DNA of 64,000 bases, taken from the NCBI RefSeq assembly GCF_011174705.1, contig NZ_JAANIJ010000001.1:1922001-1986000 (forward strand). The letters run 5' to 3'. This DNA comes from Tessaracoccus coleopterorum (GTDB lineage: Bacteria; Actinomycetota; Actinomycetes; Propionibacteriales; Propionibacteriaceae). Under the pieces are notes generated by a model. It was not told the origin of the DNA. It made no database searches and was given only the letters and a program-made list of their open reading frames with translations. The position numbers and the translations under genes are program-made. This document shows positions 39,106 through 50,176 of the stretch, piece by piece. The first letter of the stretch is position 1; every line of letters begins with the position of its first letter.

Positions 39106-40938
39106 GTGAACCGACTCACCCGACGCTTCGTCCTCGCAGCGCTCAGCACAGCGGCCGTCTTCTCGACCTGTCTTCCCACCGTCGCCGACGATGGGCTCAC
39201 CCCGAAGACGCCATCGCCCCGCACGCGGCCGCCTACGGCTTCTACCTCGACACCTACCTCGACAACACCTCGGCGAACATGACGCCGGAGTCGAACCCCG
39301 CCATCGGCGTGCTGTCGCGGATGCTCGACCTCTGGCAGCCCGGCACCAGCTGGGACAACGGCACCAGGCTGAACGTAGAGGTGCTCGACCGCAACATCGC
39401 CATCGTCGAGGAGATGACCGGCTCCCGGACGCGGGAGGAGGGGAAGGATGCCTATCTCAGCGACCGGCGCAACCAGAACTACTCGATGCTCGAGGGTCTC
39501 GGCGCGGACCGCGACGAGGTCGCCGGCCTGATCAACGCCGGCACCACGATCGCCGACGAGATCCCCGCAGACGCCACCAGCGTCAAGTACGACGACGGCG
39601 GCAATGCCAACGGCGAGTGGGCCGACGCGGACTCGGAGCTGGGAAGCTTCGTGACGCTCGTCAACACCGTCCGTGGCCCCGCGGCCACCAGCAACCGCGC
39701 CAAGGAGTTCTACCAGTACATGCGACCGTTCCGGTGGAGCACCGACGTCGACGTGCTGCCCGAACTGCGCCCCGCGCAGAAGCCCGAGTCGGAGGCTGCC
39801 GGAGACGGCGGGTTCCCCAGCGGGCACACCAATGCGGCCTTCCTCGCGGGCTATGCGATGGCCGCCGCGACGCCCGAGCACTACGCCGACCTGATGCTGC
39901 GCGCCTCCGAGCTGGGCGAGAGCCGCGTCGTGGCGGGCATGCACAGCGCGCTCGACGTGATGGGCGGACGTGTCCTCGCGACCGCCATCGCGGCGGCCTC
40001 GCTGGCCGACGAGGGCAACGCCGACCTCGTCGAGCAGGCCCGCGCCGACGTCTCCGGGCTCGTCGACCCGGCCGTCCCCACCTCCACCGACCGCGACGCC
40101 TATCAGGCGGACCTCGCCGAGTTCCTCGACAATGTCACCTTCGGCTACGAGCCGGGCACCGTGGCGCAGGCGCGGTCGGCCTCCGCGCCCCGGGTCCCGA
40201 AGGGCGCCGAGTCGCTGCTCGCGTCGCGCCTGCCCTACCTCACCGGGGATCAGCAGCGCTGGGTGCTCTACTCCACGGCGCTGGAGGCCGGCTACCCGGT
40301 CCTGGACGACAAGGAGGGCTGGGGCAGGCTCAACCCGTTCGCGGCGGCCCACGGCTTCGGGGCGTTCGACCGTGACGTCGAGGTGACCATGGACGCCGCG
40401 GACGGCGGGTTCTCGGCCGCCGACGTCTGGCTGAACGACATCGAGGGTGCCGGTGGCCTCACCAAGTCGGGCACCGGGTCCCTCACCCTTGCAGGTGCCA
40501 ACAGCTACACCGGCGGAACCACCCTGCGTGACGGCACCCTTGTGTTGACTACCGCGACGGCGCTCGGCGCGGGCGATGTCGCGCTGCCCGGCGGGGTGCT
40601 GGATGAGAACTCCGACGACACCGTCGAGGTGGCGGGCGACCTGACAACCGGCGGACGGCTCGAGCTGAGCCTCGACGAGGCGGGCGAGCCCGCCCTGGAG
40701 GTCGAAGGCACCGCCACGCTCGGCGGCACGCTTGTGCTCAACCTGACCGGCCTCGACACCCTGCCCGACACCATCCCGGTCATCTCCGCCGAGGTGGTCA
40801 CCGGCGCCTTCGCCTCCGTCGAGGGATCCCCGCCGGGTACGAGCTGCGCGTCGTCGACGGCGTGCTGGCCCTGGTCAAGGGCGCCGGGAAGCCGACCGCC
40901 CCGGCCCCAAGCCGGGCCTGCCCTCGACCGGCGCCTGA
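39106..40938 (+). CDS. Secreted PAP2 acid phosphatase with beta-strand repeat and LPSTG end
   Basis: Exported ~611-residue protein. The signal peptide is VNRLTRRFVLAALSTAAVFSTCLP. The catalytic part is a class A/PAP2-type phosphatase: KPESEAAGDGGFPSGHTNAAFLAG (PSGH motif) and GESRVVAGMHSALDVMGGR (second motif with catalytic His). A beta-rich tail contains an autotransporter-associated-type strand repeat (GGLTKSGTGSLTLAGANSYTGGTTL). After correcting slips near 40825 and 40910 it ends KPGLPSTGA and stops, an LPxTG-like sortase motif without the usual membrane segment. Other slips near 39192 and 39215. AAGGA is near the GTG. Probably scavenges phosphate at the cell surface or outside. Confidence 0.85.
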
Positions 40939-40944
40939 GGCATG

Positions 40945-41008
40945 GATCACCGCGACCGCGGGGCCAGACGCAGGTCTTGCCTGCCCCTGATTTCGCGGTC
41001 CGGTGATC
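40945..41008. terminator. Long inverted repeat between phosphatase gene and GTPase operon
   Basis: GATCACCG plus GACCGCG (40945-40952, 40954-40960) pair with CGCGGTC plus CGGTGATC (40994-41000, 41001-41008): 15 base pairs with one bulged C. A further inner GGGC/GCCC pairing is possible. It begins seven bases after the phosphatase stop and ends 33 bases before the next start, so it can both end the upstream message and insulate the operon. Confidence 0.7.
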
Positions 41009-41028
41009 GGCTCTGCCCACCCGTCGGC

Positions 41029-41034
41029 TACATT
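41029..41034 (+). promoter_or_regulatory. -10-like element of the GTPase/tubulin operon
   Basis: TACATT ends seven bases before the ATG at 41042 and no Shine-Dalgarno sequence fits in between, so the first gene of the operon is probably translated from a leaderless message. A matching -35 would lie within or next to the right arm of the preceding hairpin. Confidence 0.4.
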
Positions 41035-41041
41035 GACAGCC

Positions 41042-41487
41042 ATGAATTGGGCACAGCCAGGGCAGGGTGCGCCGTCCGGCCAAGGGGCATCCTCCGATGG
41101 CTGGACGACCCCGACGACACGCTTCGATGACCGTCAGGTCTCCGACGGCTTCGGCGGCGGCCCGCAGATCGAACTGGTCACGCCCAACCGGCCCCGATGC
41201 TCTGGTTGGGGATCGGCCTGCTCCTGACGCTCGCCGCCGCGCTGGTGGCGCTGATCGGTCGCACCGCGACGACCGGGCTGATCGGCTGGATCCTCGCCGG
41301 GCCGCTCGCCATCGGCACCGTCGCGATGTTCGCCGTCGCGGACGCCAAGCGCCGCGAGTCGGGCTGGTACGCACCCTCCGACCTCGCCGACTGGGGACGC
41401 CGGATCCTGATCGTGGCGGCCCTCGTGGTGGTCGCCGTCTGCGCCTGGTTCATCGCGAACGACGTCGCCCGCGGGATGTGGCGATGA
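41042..41487 (+). CDS. Small three-helix membrane protein, first gene of GTPase/tubulin operon
   Basis: About 149 residues after correcting a slip near 41195. The N-terminal ~50 residues are a disordered Gly/Gln/Ser-rich cytoplasmic stretch (MNWAQPGQGAPSGQGASSDG). Three hydrophobic helices follow: MLWLGIGLLLTLAAALVALI, LIGWILAGPLAIGTVAMFAV and ILIVAALVVVAVCAWFIAND. I do not recognise a family. The TGA overlaps the ATG of the vWA gene (ATGATCGG), so the two products are probably made in step and may form a membrane complex. Confidence 0.7.
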
Positions 41488-44069
41488 TCGGCCTGCGCCG
41501 CGCGGCGGTAGCCGCGGTCGCGGCCGGGCTCGGGTTCGGCGGGATCGCCGCCACCCCGCCGCCGCCGACGAGTTGGCACCCGTGGAGCGGTTCGTCGCCT
41601 GCATCAACGGCGGCGGCCAGGGCAACGTCCTGATGATGATGGACACCTCCGGTTCCCTCGCCGACACCGACCCGCAGGGAGGCCGCGTCAAGGCGGCCAC
41701 CGCGACCGTCAGCCGGCTGGCCGACTCACTGGCCGACGTCGAGGGCGTCAACGTCGACATCGCCGTTGCCGGTTTCAGCAGCACCTTCGAGCGTTCGCTC
41801 GACTGGCTCCCCTGACCCCGGATCGGTCGGGAAGATCAATGCCGACCTCGCCTCCTACGCCTCGCGGAACTTGGGTGTCGACACCGACTACTGGACCGCG
41901 ATGGACGGTGTCCGCCGCGAGTTCTCCGCCCGCGCCCAGGGTGAGGGCGCCAACTGCAACCTCCTGATGTGGTTCTCCGATGGGGAGTTCGCGCTCAACA
42001 AGCGCCCCGACGACTCGGCCATGCAGCGTTGGGGCGGCCCGAAGGCGTGGGTTCCGGACAACCGGCTCCGTACCTCCGCGGACGTGAAGGCCGCGCTCGA
42101 CGCCGGCCGGAGCGACATGTGCCGCACCGGCGGCCTCGCCGACCAGTTGCGCGCCCTCGACATCATCACCGTCGGGCTGGGGCTCGCGGTCGACGCGCCG
42201 CCCGAGAGCTTCGAGCTGATGTCGGGCATCAGTACCGGCGAGGGGTGCGGCGGCAACACCTCGCCGGTGCCGGGCGAGTTCCTGATGGCCAGCGACGTCG
42301 ACGACCTGATCTTCAAGTTCATCACCTCGCTCGAGCGCGGCGATGAGGGTGAGACGCCCACCTGCGTCGACTCTGAGTGCCCCGAGGGCACCCGCACCTT
42401 CGTGCTTGACGGCTCCATCGGCGCCGTGAACGCCACGGCCAAGGCGCCTGTGGACGGCACCCGGATCTTCCTCAAGACCCGCGACGGCGACAGCATCGAG
42501 CTCACTCAGGGCACTGGCGAGAAGGACCTGGGCGGCTCGACGCTGTCCTGGGAGTGGGTCACGCCCAGGGTGCTGACGCTCGATCTGGTGCGCGAGAGCC
42601 CCGACAACTGGGCCGGGCCCTGGGCATCGTCTTCGTCGTCGACGAGGCCACCGACCAGCTCGCCAACTCGTCCATCACGCTCAAGGGCGACATCGCCCCG
42701 TTCCTGGTCAACCGCGACGAACTGCAGGCCCGGATCGGGGAGGACCCGGCCAGGCTCGAGCTCGGCACCGTCGACCGGCGCGGCCAGCGCATCGACCCGG
42801 CCACACTCTCCGACGAGACGTTCCTCGACGCCCGGCTGCTCGCGGGGGCAAGACGATCGAGCTCGCGTCCGGCCTCGTCAAGGGGAGATCGAGGAGCCGA
42901 TCGAGCTCGACCTCGACGGCCTCTCACCCGGCGTCGCCGAGCTGGTGCTGACCCTCGACGTCACCACGCAGTCGTGGGAGGAGGGCGGCAGGACGACTCC
43001 GGGCACCCGCCTCGAGCCCCGCCACGCGTCGATCCCGCTGAACATCCTCCCGCCGTTCGACTTCCCTCCATCCCCGACCGGATCAGCTTCGGGGCGACCG
43101 AGACCGCCGACCCGGTCACCGTCCAGGTGCCCGTCGAGGGCGAGGGCTGCGTGTGGCTCGCGGGGAGACGACGTTCACCGGCTTCCCTGAGGGCCTCGGG
43201 AACGCGCGGCTCATGTCGCCCGCCACCGACCGCGACTCGTGCGCGGGCGGCAGCCTCGAGCTGACCCTCGACCCCGGCGGCCTCGGCAACGGCTCGTTCA
43301 CCGGCTCCACCACCGTGATGCTCGCCGCCTCCGACTCAACCGCTGAGCCGATCGCCGCAGAGCTCGCCTTCGACCTCAGCCAGACGCGGCCCGTGTCGCA
43401 GCCGGTGCTGTGGGGCGTGCTGATCCTCGTGACGCTGCTCGGCGTCGCGATCCCCGTCGGCATCCTCTACCTGGTGAAGTACCTCACGGCGAAGATCCCC
43501 GGTAACGCTGTCCTCGCCGGCACCGTCTCCGGCCTTGTCGACGACACCCGTTCGTTCACCGACAACGGCGTACCGATCGGGGTGGCCAACCTCGCCGTCG
43601 CCCACCTCACGAACCGTCGCGAGGTCAGCGTCGCCGGCCGCACCCTGGTGGCGAAGATGGGCGCCTCGCCCACCGCCCCGGCCACGTCGTCGTCGACACC
43701 CCGGACCCTCGGCCGGAGGCAGGACGGCGCTGCAGTCGGTCGGCGGCAACGCGAAGCTCCCGCTGGCGGTGCAGGGCAACTGGATGGTCGCGCTCGACCC
43801 GCAGCGCCCGGTGACGGGCCCGGTCGAGGTGACGGTCTTCACCGCCCCGGCGCGCCCGGCTTCAACGAACTGCTCGAGGACGTGCGGGCCAACATCCGCC
43901 CGGCCGTTGCGAAGCTCCGCGAGGGCCTGCCGCCCGAGCGGCCCGGTGCGGCCCCGTCCGGGCCGGCCGACCCATGGTCGACGCCGCAGGCGCAGACCCA
44001 CCCCGATACGATCCCTGGGCGAACCCGCCCGGTGGAAACGGCCCGACCAGCGGGCCGGGCACCTGGTGA
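41484..44069 (+). CDS. Secreted/membrane-anchored von Willebrand A (vWA) protein
   Basis: A ~865-residue type I membrane protein. The signal peptide is MIGLRRAAVAAVAAGLGFGG. The vWA domain carries an intact MIDAS start (VLMMMDTSGSLAD, DxSxS), the helix segment TDYWTAMDGVRREFS with a MIDAS-type Thr, and LLMWFSDGEFALN with the third metal-site Asp. A Cys-containing loop (CVDSECPEG) and beta-sandwich-like repeats follow. A helix (VLWGVLILVTLLGVAIPVGIL) and a ~200-residue cytoplasmic tail rich in Pro come last. Slips near 41560, 41812, 42620, 42845, 42885, 43068, 43165, 43720, 43850 and 44005; the corrected end reads DPWANPPGGNGPTSGPGTW. Probable extracellular or surface sensor of the system. Confidence 0.8.
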
Positions 44070-44102
44070 GTGACACCGAAACTCGAAAGAGGAGATTGAT
44101 CC

Positions 44103-47100
44103 GTGCGTAGGTTCCTGATCGTCGGCTGCGGTGGCTCCGGTGGCCGCACCGTCCGCCTCCTGATCGACCAGCTGCGCGCCGATCTGCGCGCGCGAGGCAT
44201 CGCCGAACTGCCCGACGCCTGGCAGTTCGTCCACATCGACGTGCCCGTCGATCCCGACAAGGGCCCCGCCCGCTCGGCGACGTGCGCGACCTCGGCGGCC
44301 AGTACGTGTCGTTCTCCTCGGCCACCAACACCTACCTCGCCACGGCCAACGCCGTCGAGGCCCAGCTCGGCGCGAAGGGCAACAACTTCGCGCCTCTGAT
44401 GGGGTGGGCGCCGCGCGACCGCGAGATGGCCAACGGCATCCCCGTCAACAACGGCGCGGGCCAGTACCGGGCCGTCGGGCGGATGCTGACGCTGCCGCGG
44501 CTCGGCGCCCTGCACGAGACGATGGTCACCGCCCAGGCGCGTGCGGTCGCTCCCAACGCGTGGGGCGACGTTCCCCGCCGTGAGCAGACGAGCAACGTGA
44601 TCATCCCATTGTCATCGGTTCCATGGCGGGCGGCTCTGGTGCATCGATGTTCCTGGACGTGTGCCGCGTCCTCGGGTCGCTCCCAGGCGTGAAGCCGCAG
44701 AACATCGGCTGTTTCCTCTATACCGCTGACGTGTTCGCGGAGCTGCCCGCCGGGCAGCGCGCGAACATCGAGGGCAACGCCATGGGTGCGATGCCCGAGA
44801 TCCTCGGCGCCATCACCCGGATCAGTGAGCCGTTCGACCGCGAGACCTACCAGCGGCTCGGCGTCCCGTTCACCCGGGCAACCCGCCGTTCGGGCGCGTG
44901 TTCCCGATCGGACGGCGCATCGGCGGCGACGGCGCCTTCTTCGGTGACGGCTCGGCCGACGGCGTCTACCGGGGCATCGCACGGGCCCTCGCCGGCACCA
45001 TGGTCTCCGAGGCCGCCACCAGCCAGTACGTCGACTTCATGCTGGGCAACCCGCAGCCGCTCGACTCGATGAGCAGCCGCTTCGGCTGGCGCGCCGACCG
45101 CCGCGCGCTGCCGTTCGGGTCGCTCGGCTTCGCGAGCCTCTCACTCGGCCGCGACCGGTACCTCGACTACGCGGCGCAGCGCCTGTCGCGCAGCGCCTCC
45201 GACCACCTGGTGGACGGGCACCTGAACCCCACCAACCAGCTGCCAGGCAACGATCAGCTCCGGATGCTGCTGGACAACCAGCTCGGCGCCTCGCTGAACG
45301 CGATGGGCCTTCCCCAGCCCGGCCAGCAGATCCCCGACTGGTTCCAGAGCATCGCCTTCCCCCGCCCGCACTGGGAGGCGGCGGCGCGTGACGCGGCGGC
45401 ACCCGGCGTCGCCATGATGAGCAACTCCGGCTCCGCGCCCGCCGCACAGTGGGTGGGCACGGTCGCGTCCTCGGTGGGGGCGCTGCGCGAACAGTCGCGC
45501 TACCAGTTGCGGCAGGCGGCCTACGCGTGGGGCGAGATGTGGGCCTACCAGCTCGAGGGGTCGGCGAAGTCCGAGTTCCTGCGGGTGGTGGCCGACTTCG
45601 GCCTGCCGTACGGCCGCGAGCTGATGACGCGCGTCCGGGCGCTCGCCGACCAGATCATCGGGCAGCTCGCCCAGGCCGGGGCGACCGCCGACGGGGCCGA
45701 TCCGGTTGCCTTCGACCCGGCGATCGGCCAGCAGGCCCAGGCCCTCGGTAAGAAGACCGTCGACTTCACCCACCCGCTCGGCCAGCTCGCCGCGCGCTCG
45801 CTGCAGTCGTCCATGGAGAACGTGCTGCGCCGCGAGGGCGCCCGGGTGGCGGCGGGCGTGCTGCGCGCCTTCGCCATCGACGTGCTCGGTGGGTTGGAGG
45901 CGGCCGCCAACAACGCGCTGCGCACCCTCGAGGTCGAGCGCGCGAAGGACACCGCGGGCGCAGGCCTCGCCCAGCTCAACTCGGCGATCTACAACGACTG
46001 GCCCGACGAGACCGACCGCGTTCCACTGCGGTTCAACCACGCCGAGAACGAGATCCTGCTCACCACCGCCGACGACTTCCCTGCCCAGTTCCGCAGCGAC
46101 GTCGTGGCGTCCGCGGGCGGTGCCATCGACTACAGCCTCGGGCTCGGCAAGCTCCGCGCCGAGGCGGTGGCAGGCCGCTGGGAGACCACCGGCTCGAAGG
46201 TCACCCAGGACGTGCTGCAGCAGGTGAGCCACTGGCGCCCCGGCGTGCTGCCCAACCGGGCGACGGACGGCACCCCGACACCGGAGGCCCGGCCCGTCTA
46301 CTCGCTGCGCCTGGACTCCGCCGACCTGCTGGAGCGCGCCACCGCGCGCCTGGCCGCCGTCGGTGACGTGTTCGCCAACTTCGCGGGCGCGTCCATCTCC
46401 GACTACCTCGACGACCCGGCCGTCACGGCCATCGACCGCCAGCAGCGGCACGAGGGGTTCGCGGCCAGGTTGGTCGAGACCATGGAGAAGGCCCGCCCCG
46501 TCGTCGGCGTGGACATCCCGATGGCGAAGCGGCTCCACAACGCGGAGATCCGCTACGTCTACTCCTTCTCCGAGATCCCCCTCGAGGGCACCCACCCGGT
46601 GGCCGAGCAGGTGGCCACGCAGCTCGGGAACAACCCCGACCTGGACGTGACCTCGCGGGAGAACTTCCGCAGGGCGCTCGCCGGTGCGCTGTCGACGGCG
46701 GGCAAGGTGAACGTCTTCGGCTCGTACCAGAAGGTGTCGCCGATGTGCTTCACGTCGCTGCTCGAACCGATCAATGCCCGCTGGGCCCAGTCGCCCGCCA
46801 GCGCGCAGCGAGACCTGTGGCAGTGGAAGCGCACCCGTCCCCTCTACGCGGCCATCGGCATGCATCAGGAGGAGGCCGAGGCGATCGTGGCCGGCTGGTA
46901 CCTCGGCCGCCTCATCGGGCTGGTCCGGCAGGACGCCTACGGCGCCGCCGAGGTGCGCACGCCGCGCGGCTGGGTCCGCTTCGGTGAGCTCCTCACCTCG
47001 GAGGAGACGGCGATCCGCACCCCGCACGACGTGCTGGCGGGCGTGCTGATGAGCCACACCCGAGCGTTCGTCGGCTGCGTCGGCGACCCCGACCTGACGC

Positions 47101-47561
47101 CGCTCGCGCCCTACGAGGCGCTGCGCGTCCTGATCGACGGCGCCGAGAGCAACGAGCAGAGCAGGCCGGTCGAGACCATCAACGGCACCCGGCTGCTGAA
47201 CGCCGCCTTCTACGGCAGGCCGCTGGAACTGGGCGGCGTCACGCTCGAGGGCGATGGCAACTCGCAGGTGCTCACCTCGGTGCCCGAGGGAGCGACCGCG
47301 GCGGAGACGGCCCAGGCGAGGGTCGAGGCGACGCTGGCGTGGATCGACGGCCTGAAGCGGATGCTGGTGGGCGAATGGGGTGCCGACGAGGCGTCGGTCA
47401 GGGCGCTCACCCTCAAGCTCGACGTCGACGGCATGCGGCGCATGTCGCTGTTCGGCGAGCTCGCGCCGATCGCGCTGCCCGCGCTCGACCGGCTGAAGGA
47501 GCTTGTCAAGGCCGCCGGGGTGGACGATCAGGGAGCCAAGCATGACGTGGTCTGGGTCTGA
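44103..47561 (+). CDS. Large tubulin-like GTPase-fold protein
   Basis: A ~1,150-residue protein. The N-terminal third resembles the tubulin/FtsZ-like family (Pfam Tubulin_2-type). The nucleotide-site start is RRFLIVGCGGSGGRTVRLLIDQL, and SMAGGSGASMFLDVCRVLG corresponds to the tubulin GGGTGSG loop. The remainder is a long helical region without a recognised domain (residues ~380-1150). Slips near 44272, 44611 and 44880; the last 890 residues are free of slips. GAGGAG stands just before the GTG. It overlaps the next gene by 20 bases. Presumably a filament-forming or scaffold component; polymerisation is inference. Confidence 0.78.
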
Positions 47562-50166
47562 CATCGTCGTCATCGCGGCGCGACGGCCGGTGGCCGTTGC
47601 GCTGCAGGCGGTGCTGCACGACTGGATGGTGCAGGGGCTCGTGACCCCGTGCCGCATCGTCGACCTCGACTCGCTCGTGGCAGGCCGCGAGGCCGTCCCC
47701 GCTGCGGTGCTCGGGTCGGACGGCGTGCGGACGGTCGCCCTGCAGCAGGACCTCGCGCACACGCGGGTCGGCAGGATCCGGCTCGCGGTCGTCGGCGTCG
47801 TCGACGAGGACGTGACGTCCGTCGACCGGGCGGCCGCCGCCACCGTGCTGGATGCCATCCGGCAGACGGTCTCCAGCGTGCCCGTGGTGCAGCTGAACCT
47901 GTCGGCGGGCAGCGCGGGCGCGGAGTGGTCGACCAGGGCGCTCACCCTCTTCGGCTGGCACAACCTGGCGGTCTCGCCGGAGGAGTCGGCGTCCCCGTCG
48001 CAGGGGCGGCCACGCTCACCCGTTCCCTGGACGATCCCGCTGGCTGCTGCTGCTCACCGGCACCGTCGCCTCGCTCACCGGTCTGTGGCCGGGCAGGAGC
48101 GGGCACCGTTCGACGATCAGCAGGCCCCCAGCGGTGGCCTGATCGTGCCGATCCGGGCTTTCAGCCGGTCGCTGTCGTCGGGCTCGGTGCAGGACGCGCT
48201 CGCGTCGCGCCTCGTCTCGGTGCACGACCGCTACCCGACCCCGCGGGTGGACGCCAGTTACGCCCTCAGCATCGCCGACGAGGAGGGGAGGCCATCCGGA
48301 TGGCCGAGCAACTGCTCGGCAAGCACATCGACGTGATGCCGCGCGTCCGGCACCGCACCCCGCCGCCCGCCGCGCAGAAGGTCGGGGCCCTCGAGGCGGT
48401 CCGGCAGTTCCTCGGCTTCGCGGGAAGGCGCTGCTCAACGCCCCGGCGACGCGATCAACGCGTTCGGCCGCTCCATGTCGCAGGCCACCGCTGGCGCCGT
48501 CCAGAACGCCGTCTTCGGTGGGGCCGACTCGGGATTTGCCGTCGTGGTGCGCGGTGTCAGGGCCGACGGTTCGTCGGCCACCTGGGACGAGTACGAGCGG
48601 TCGCTCGACTCAGTGGTGCGCCGCGCCGCGGAGCACGGCGAACTCGAGCCCATCGCCCAGAAGCCGCAGCTGTGGCGCGACTTCGTCGACGGCGGCATGA
48701 CGCTGCTCGACGCGGGCAACCGGTCGCCCGAGCTCCCGCCCCGCACGCACGGCTCGCAGCGCGCGGTGCTCACCACCACCAGCCGCGTCGGTGTCGACCC
48801 GTCGAATGCGTTCACCCTGCCCGCGAACCTCGCCGCGTTCCTGCCCAACTGGCGCATCGAAGCCGGCGACGACATCGCCGTCGGCAGACTCTTCGAACGC
48901 CTCGACCACCTCAGCCAGACGCAGCCGCATCTGGGGCAGGTGATCAGCGCCGAACGCAACCGGCTCCGCGAATGGGCCGGACGGGTCCGCGGCTCCTACT
49001 CCGGCCACGTCGGGCGCCGGCTCGGCGACGCGCATCGCGCCACCATCGCCGAGGTGCAGGAGCTGACCTCACTCGTCGAGCGGCTCGGCGGCCAGCCCCA
49101 GGTGCCCGCCACCCTCGACTCCTCGCAGGACGACCTGGCCGGCCACGTGCGCGTCATGTCGGCCGTCGCCGTCTCCCTGCTCGCGATCTTCTCGGCGCTC
49201 ACCGCCCTTTCGGTGATCGGTTGGCCGTTCCTGATCCTCGCCGTCCTGCTCATCATCGGCGGTTGGGCCGGCACGGGGGCCGTGCTGCACATGCGGTCGT
49301 CGGCCAGGCTGTACGCGCAGCTCAACCGGCTCCGCGCCGCGACCACCGAGTACGAGGACGCCACCCGGCACCGGCTCGAGGCGCTGGACGACCTCCGGCG
49401 CATCAGCCGCGCCTACCGCCAGTACCTCGACTGGTCGCGCGCGTTCGGCGCGTTCATCCACGCACCGCTCGGACGCGTCAACGCCTCGACAGAGCGGATG
49501 CTGCACGTCGGCCAGGGCATGCCGCTCAATCTCGCGGTCGGCGTCGCGGTGCCCGACGACGAGGCCGTCGAGGAGGTCGCGAACCGGTGGCGGGGCGAGT
49601 TGTTCCGGGCCGGCTGGCTCTCGGAGGCCTGGCGCTCGTTCGAGACCGACCTGCCCGCGAGCATCGGCAACCTGCGGCACCGCCTGCAGCAGGATCCGGG
49701 CCTTCTCGGAAGCGACCCGGTGATCGACGGCATCCCCGTGCTCACCCGGTGGAGCACCGCGCTCGCCGGGCGGCCACACAGCGTCCCATGCCGGAGGCCG
49801 TCGCCGGGAGGATCACCGAACTCACCCGCAGTGATGCCCAGGCCCGCGACCTGCTGCTCGGCCGGGTGCTGGTGCGCGACGCGACCGGCGCCCCGCGCGA
49901 GGTGTCGCGCACCGAGTTCATCGAGGGGCTCGACAGCCCGGGCGGCACCGCCGGTTCGTTCCAGCCGGGCATCTTCAACCCGCCGGGGCGTCGTCGACAT
50001 CCGGCAGGTGCGTCACACCACGGCGCAGGAGGATTCCACCGGCCTGGACGTGGCGTTGGTCGTCGTCCAGCAGGGTGGCGCCTTCGACGCGTCCAAGTTC
50101 GCCGGGCCCCAGCTTCCGCCGGAGGAGCCCGTCCACCTCCAGTCGTCGTCCGACTCGTTCATCTAG
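47542..50166 (+). CDS. Large protein with central two-helix membrane anchor, partner of tubulin-like protein
   Basis: About 878 residues, no family I can name. The N-terminal ~180 residues (SDIVVIAARRPVAVALQAVL, RIRLAVVGVVDEDVTSVDRA, VVQLNLSAGSAG) look alpha/beta. The middle is helical. At about residues 540-585 two adjacent hydrophobic helices (VMSAVAVSLLAIFSALTALS, FLILAVLLIIGGWAGTGAVL) form a membrane hairpin, flanked by coiled coil (YAQLNRLRAATTEYEDATR). A soluble C-terminal domain follows. The start lies inside the tubulin-like gene (20-base overlap), which suggests coupled synthesis. Slips near 48000, 48030, 48290, 48425, 49770 and 49985. Possible membrane tether for the tubulin-like protein. 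Confidence 0.68.
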
Positions 50167-50176
50167 GGGAGAGAGC

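Noticed and set aside
40945-41008. A riboswitch or T-box upstream of the GTPase operon
   Set aside because: Only a simple long inverted repeat is seen, without the conserved core bases of a known riboswitch class, and the promoter-like element lies downstream of it.
41484-44069. Reading the vWA gene as several separate small genes
   Set aside because: The pieces join into one protein with a single signal peptide and a single membrane helix once one base is restored at each G/C run, and none of the internal pieces has its own ribosome site.
45141-47963. A 940-residue open frame on the minus strand opposite the tubulin-like gene
   Set aside because: It is the codon-bias shadow of the long intact plus-strand frame. 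Its translation is low-complexity (Arg/Gly/Val/Asp-rich), matches no family I know and has no ribosome site.
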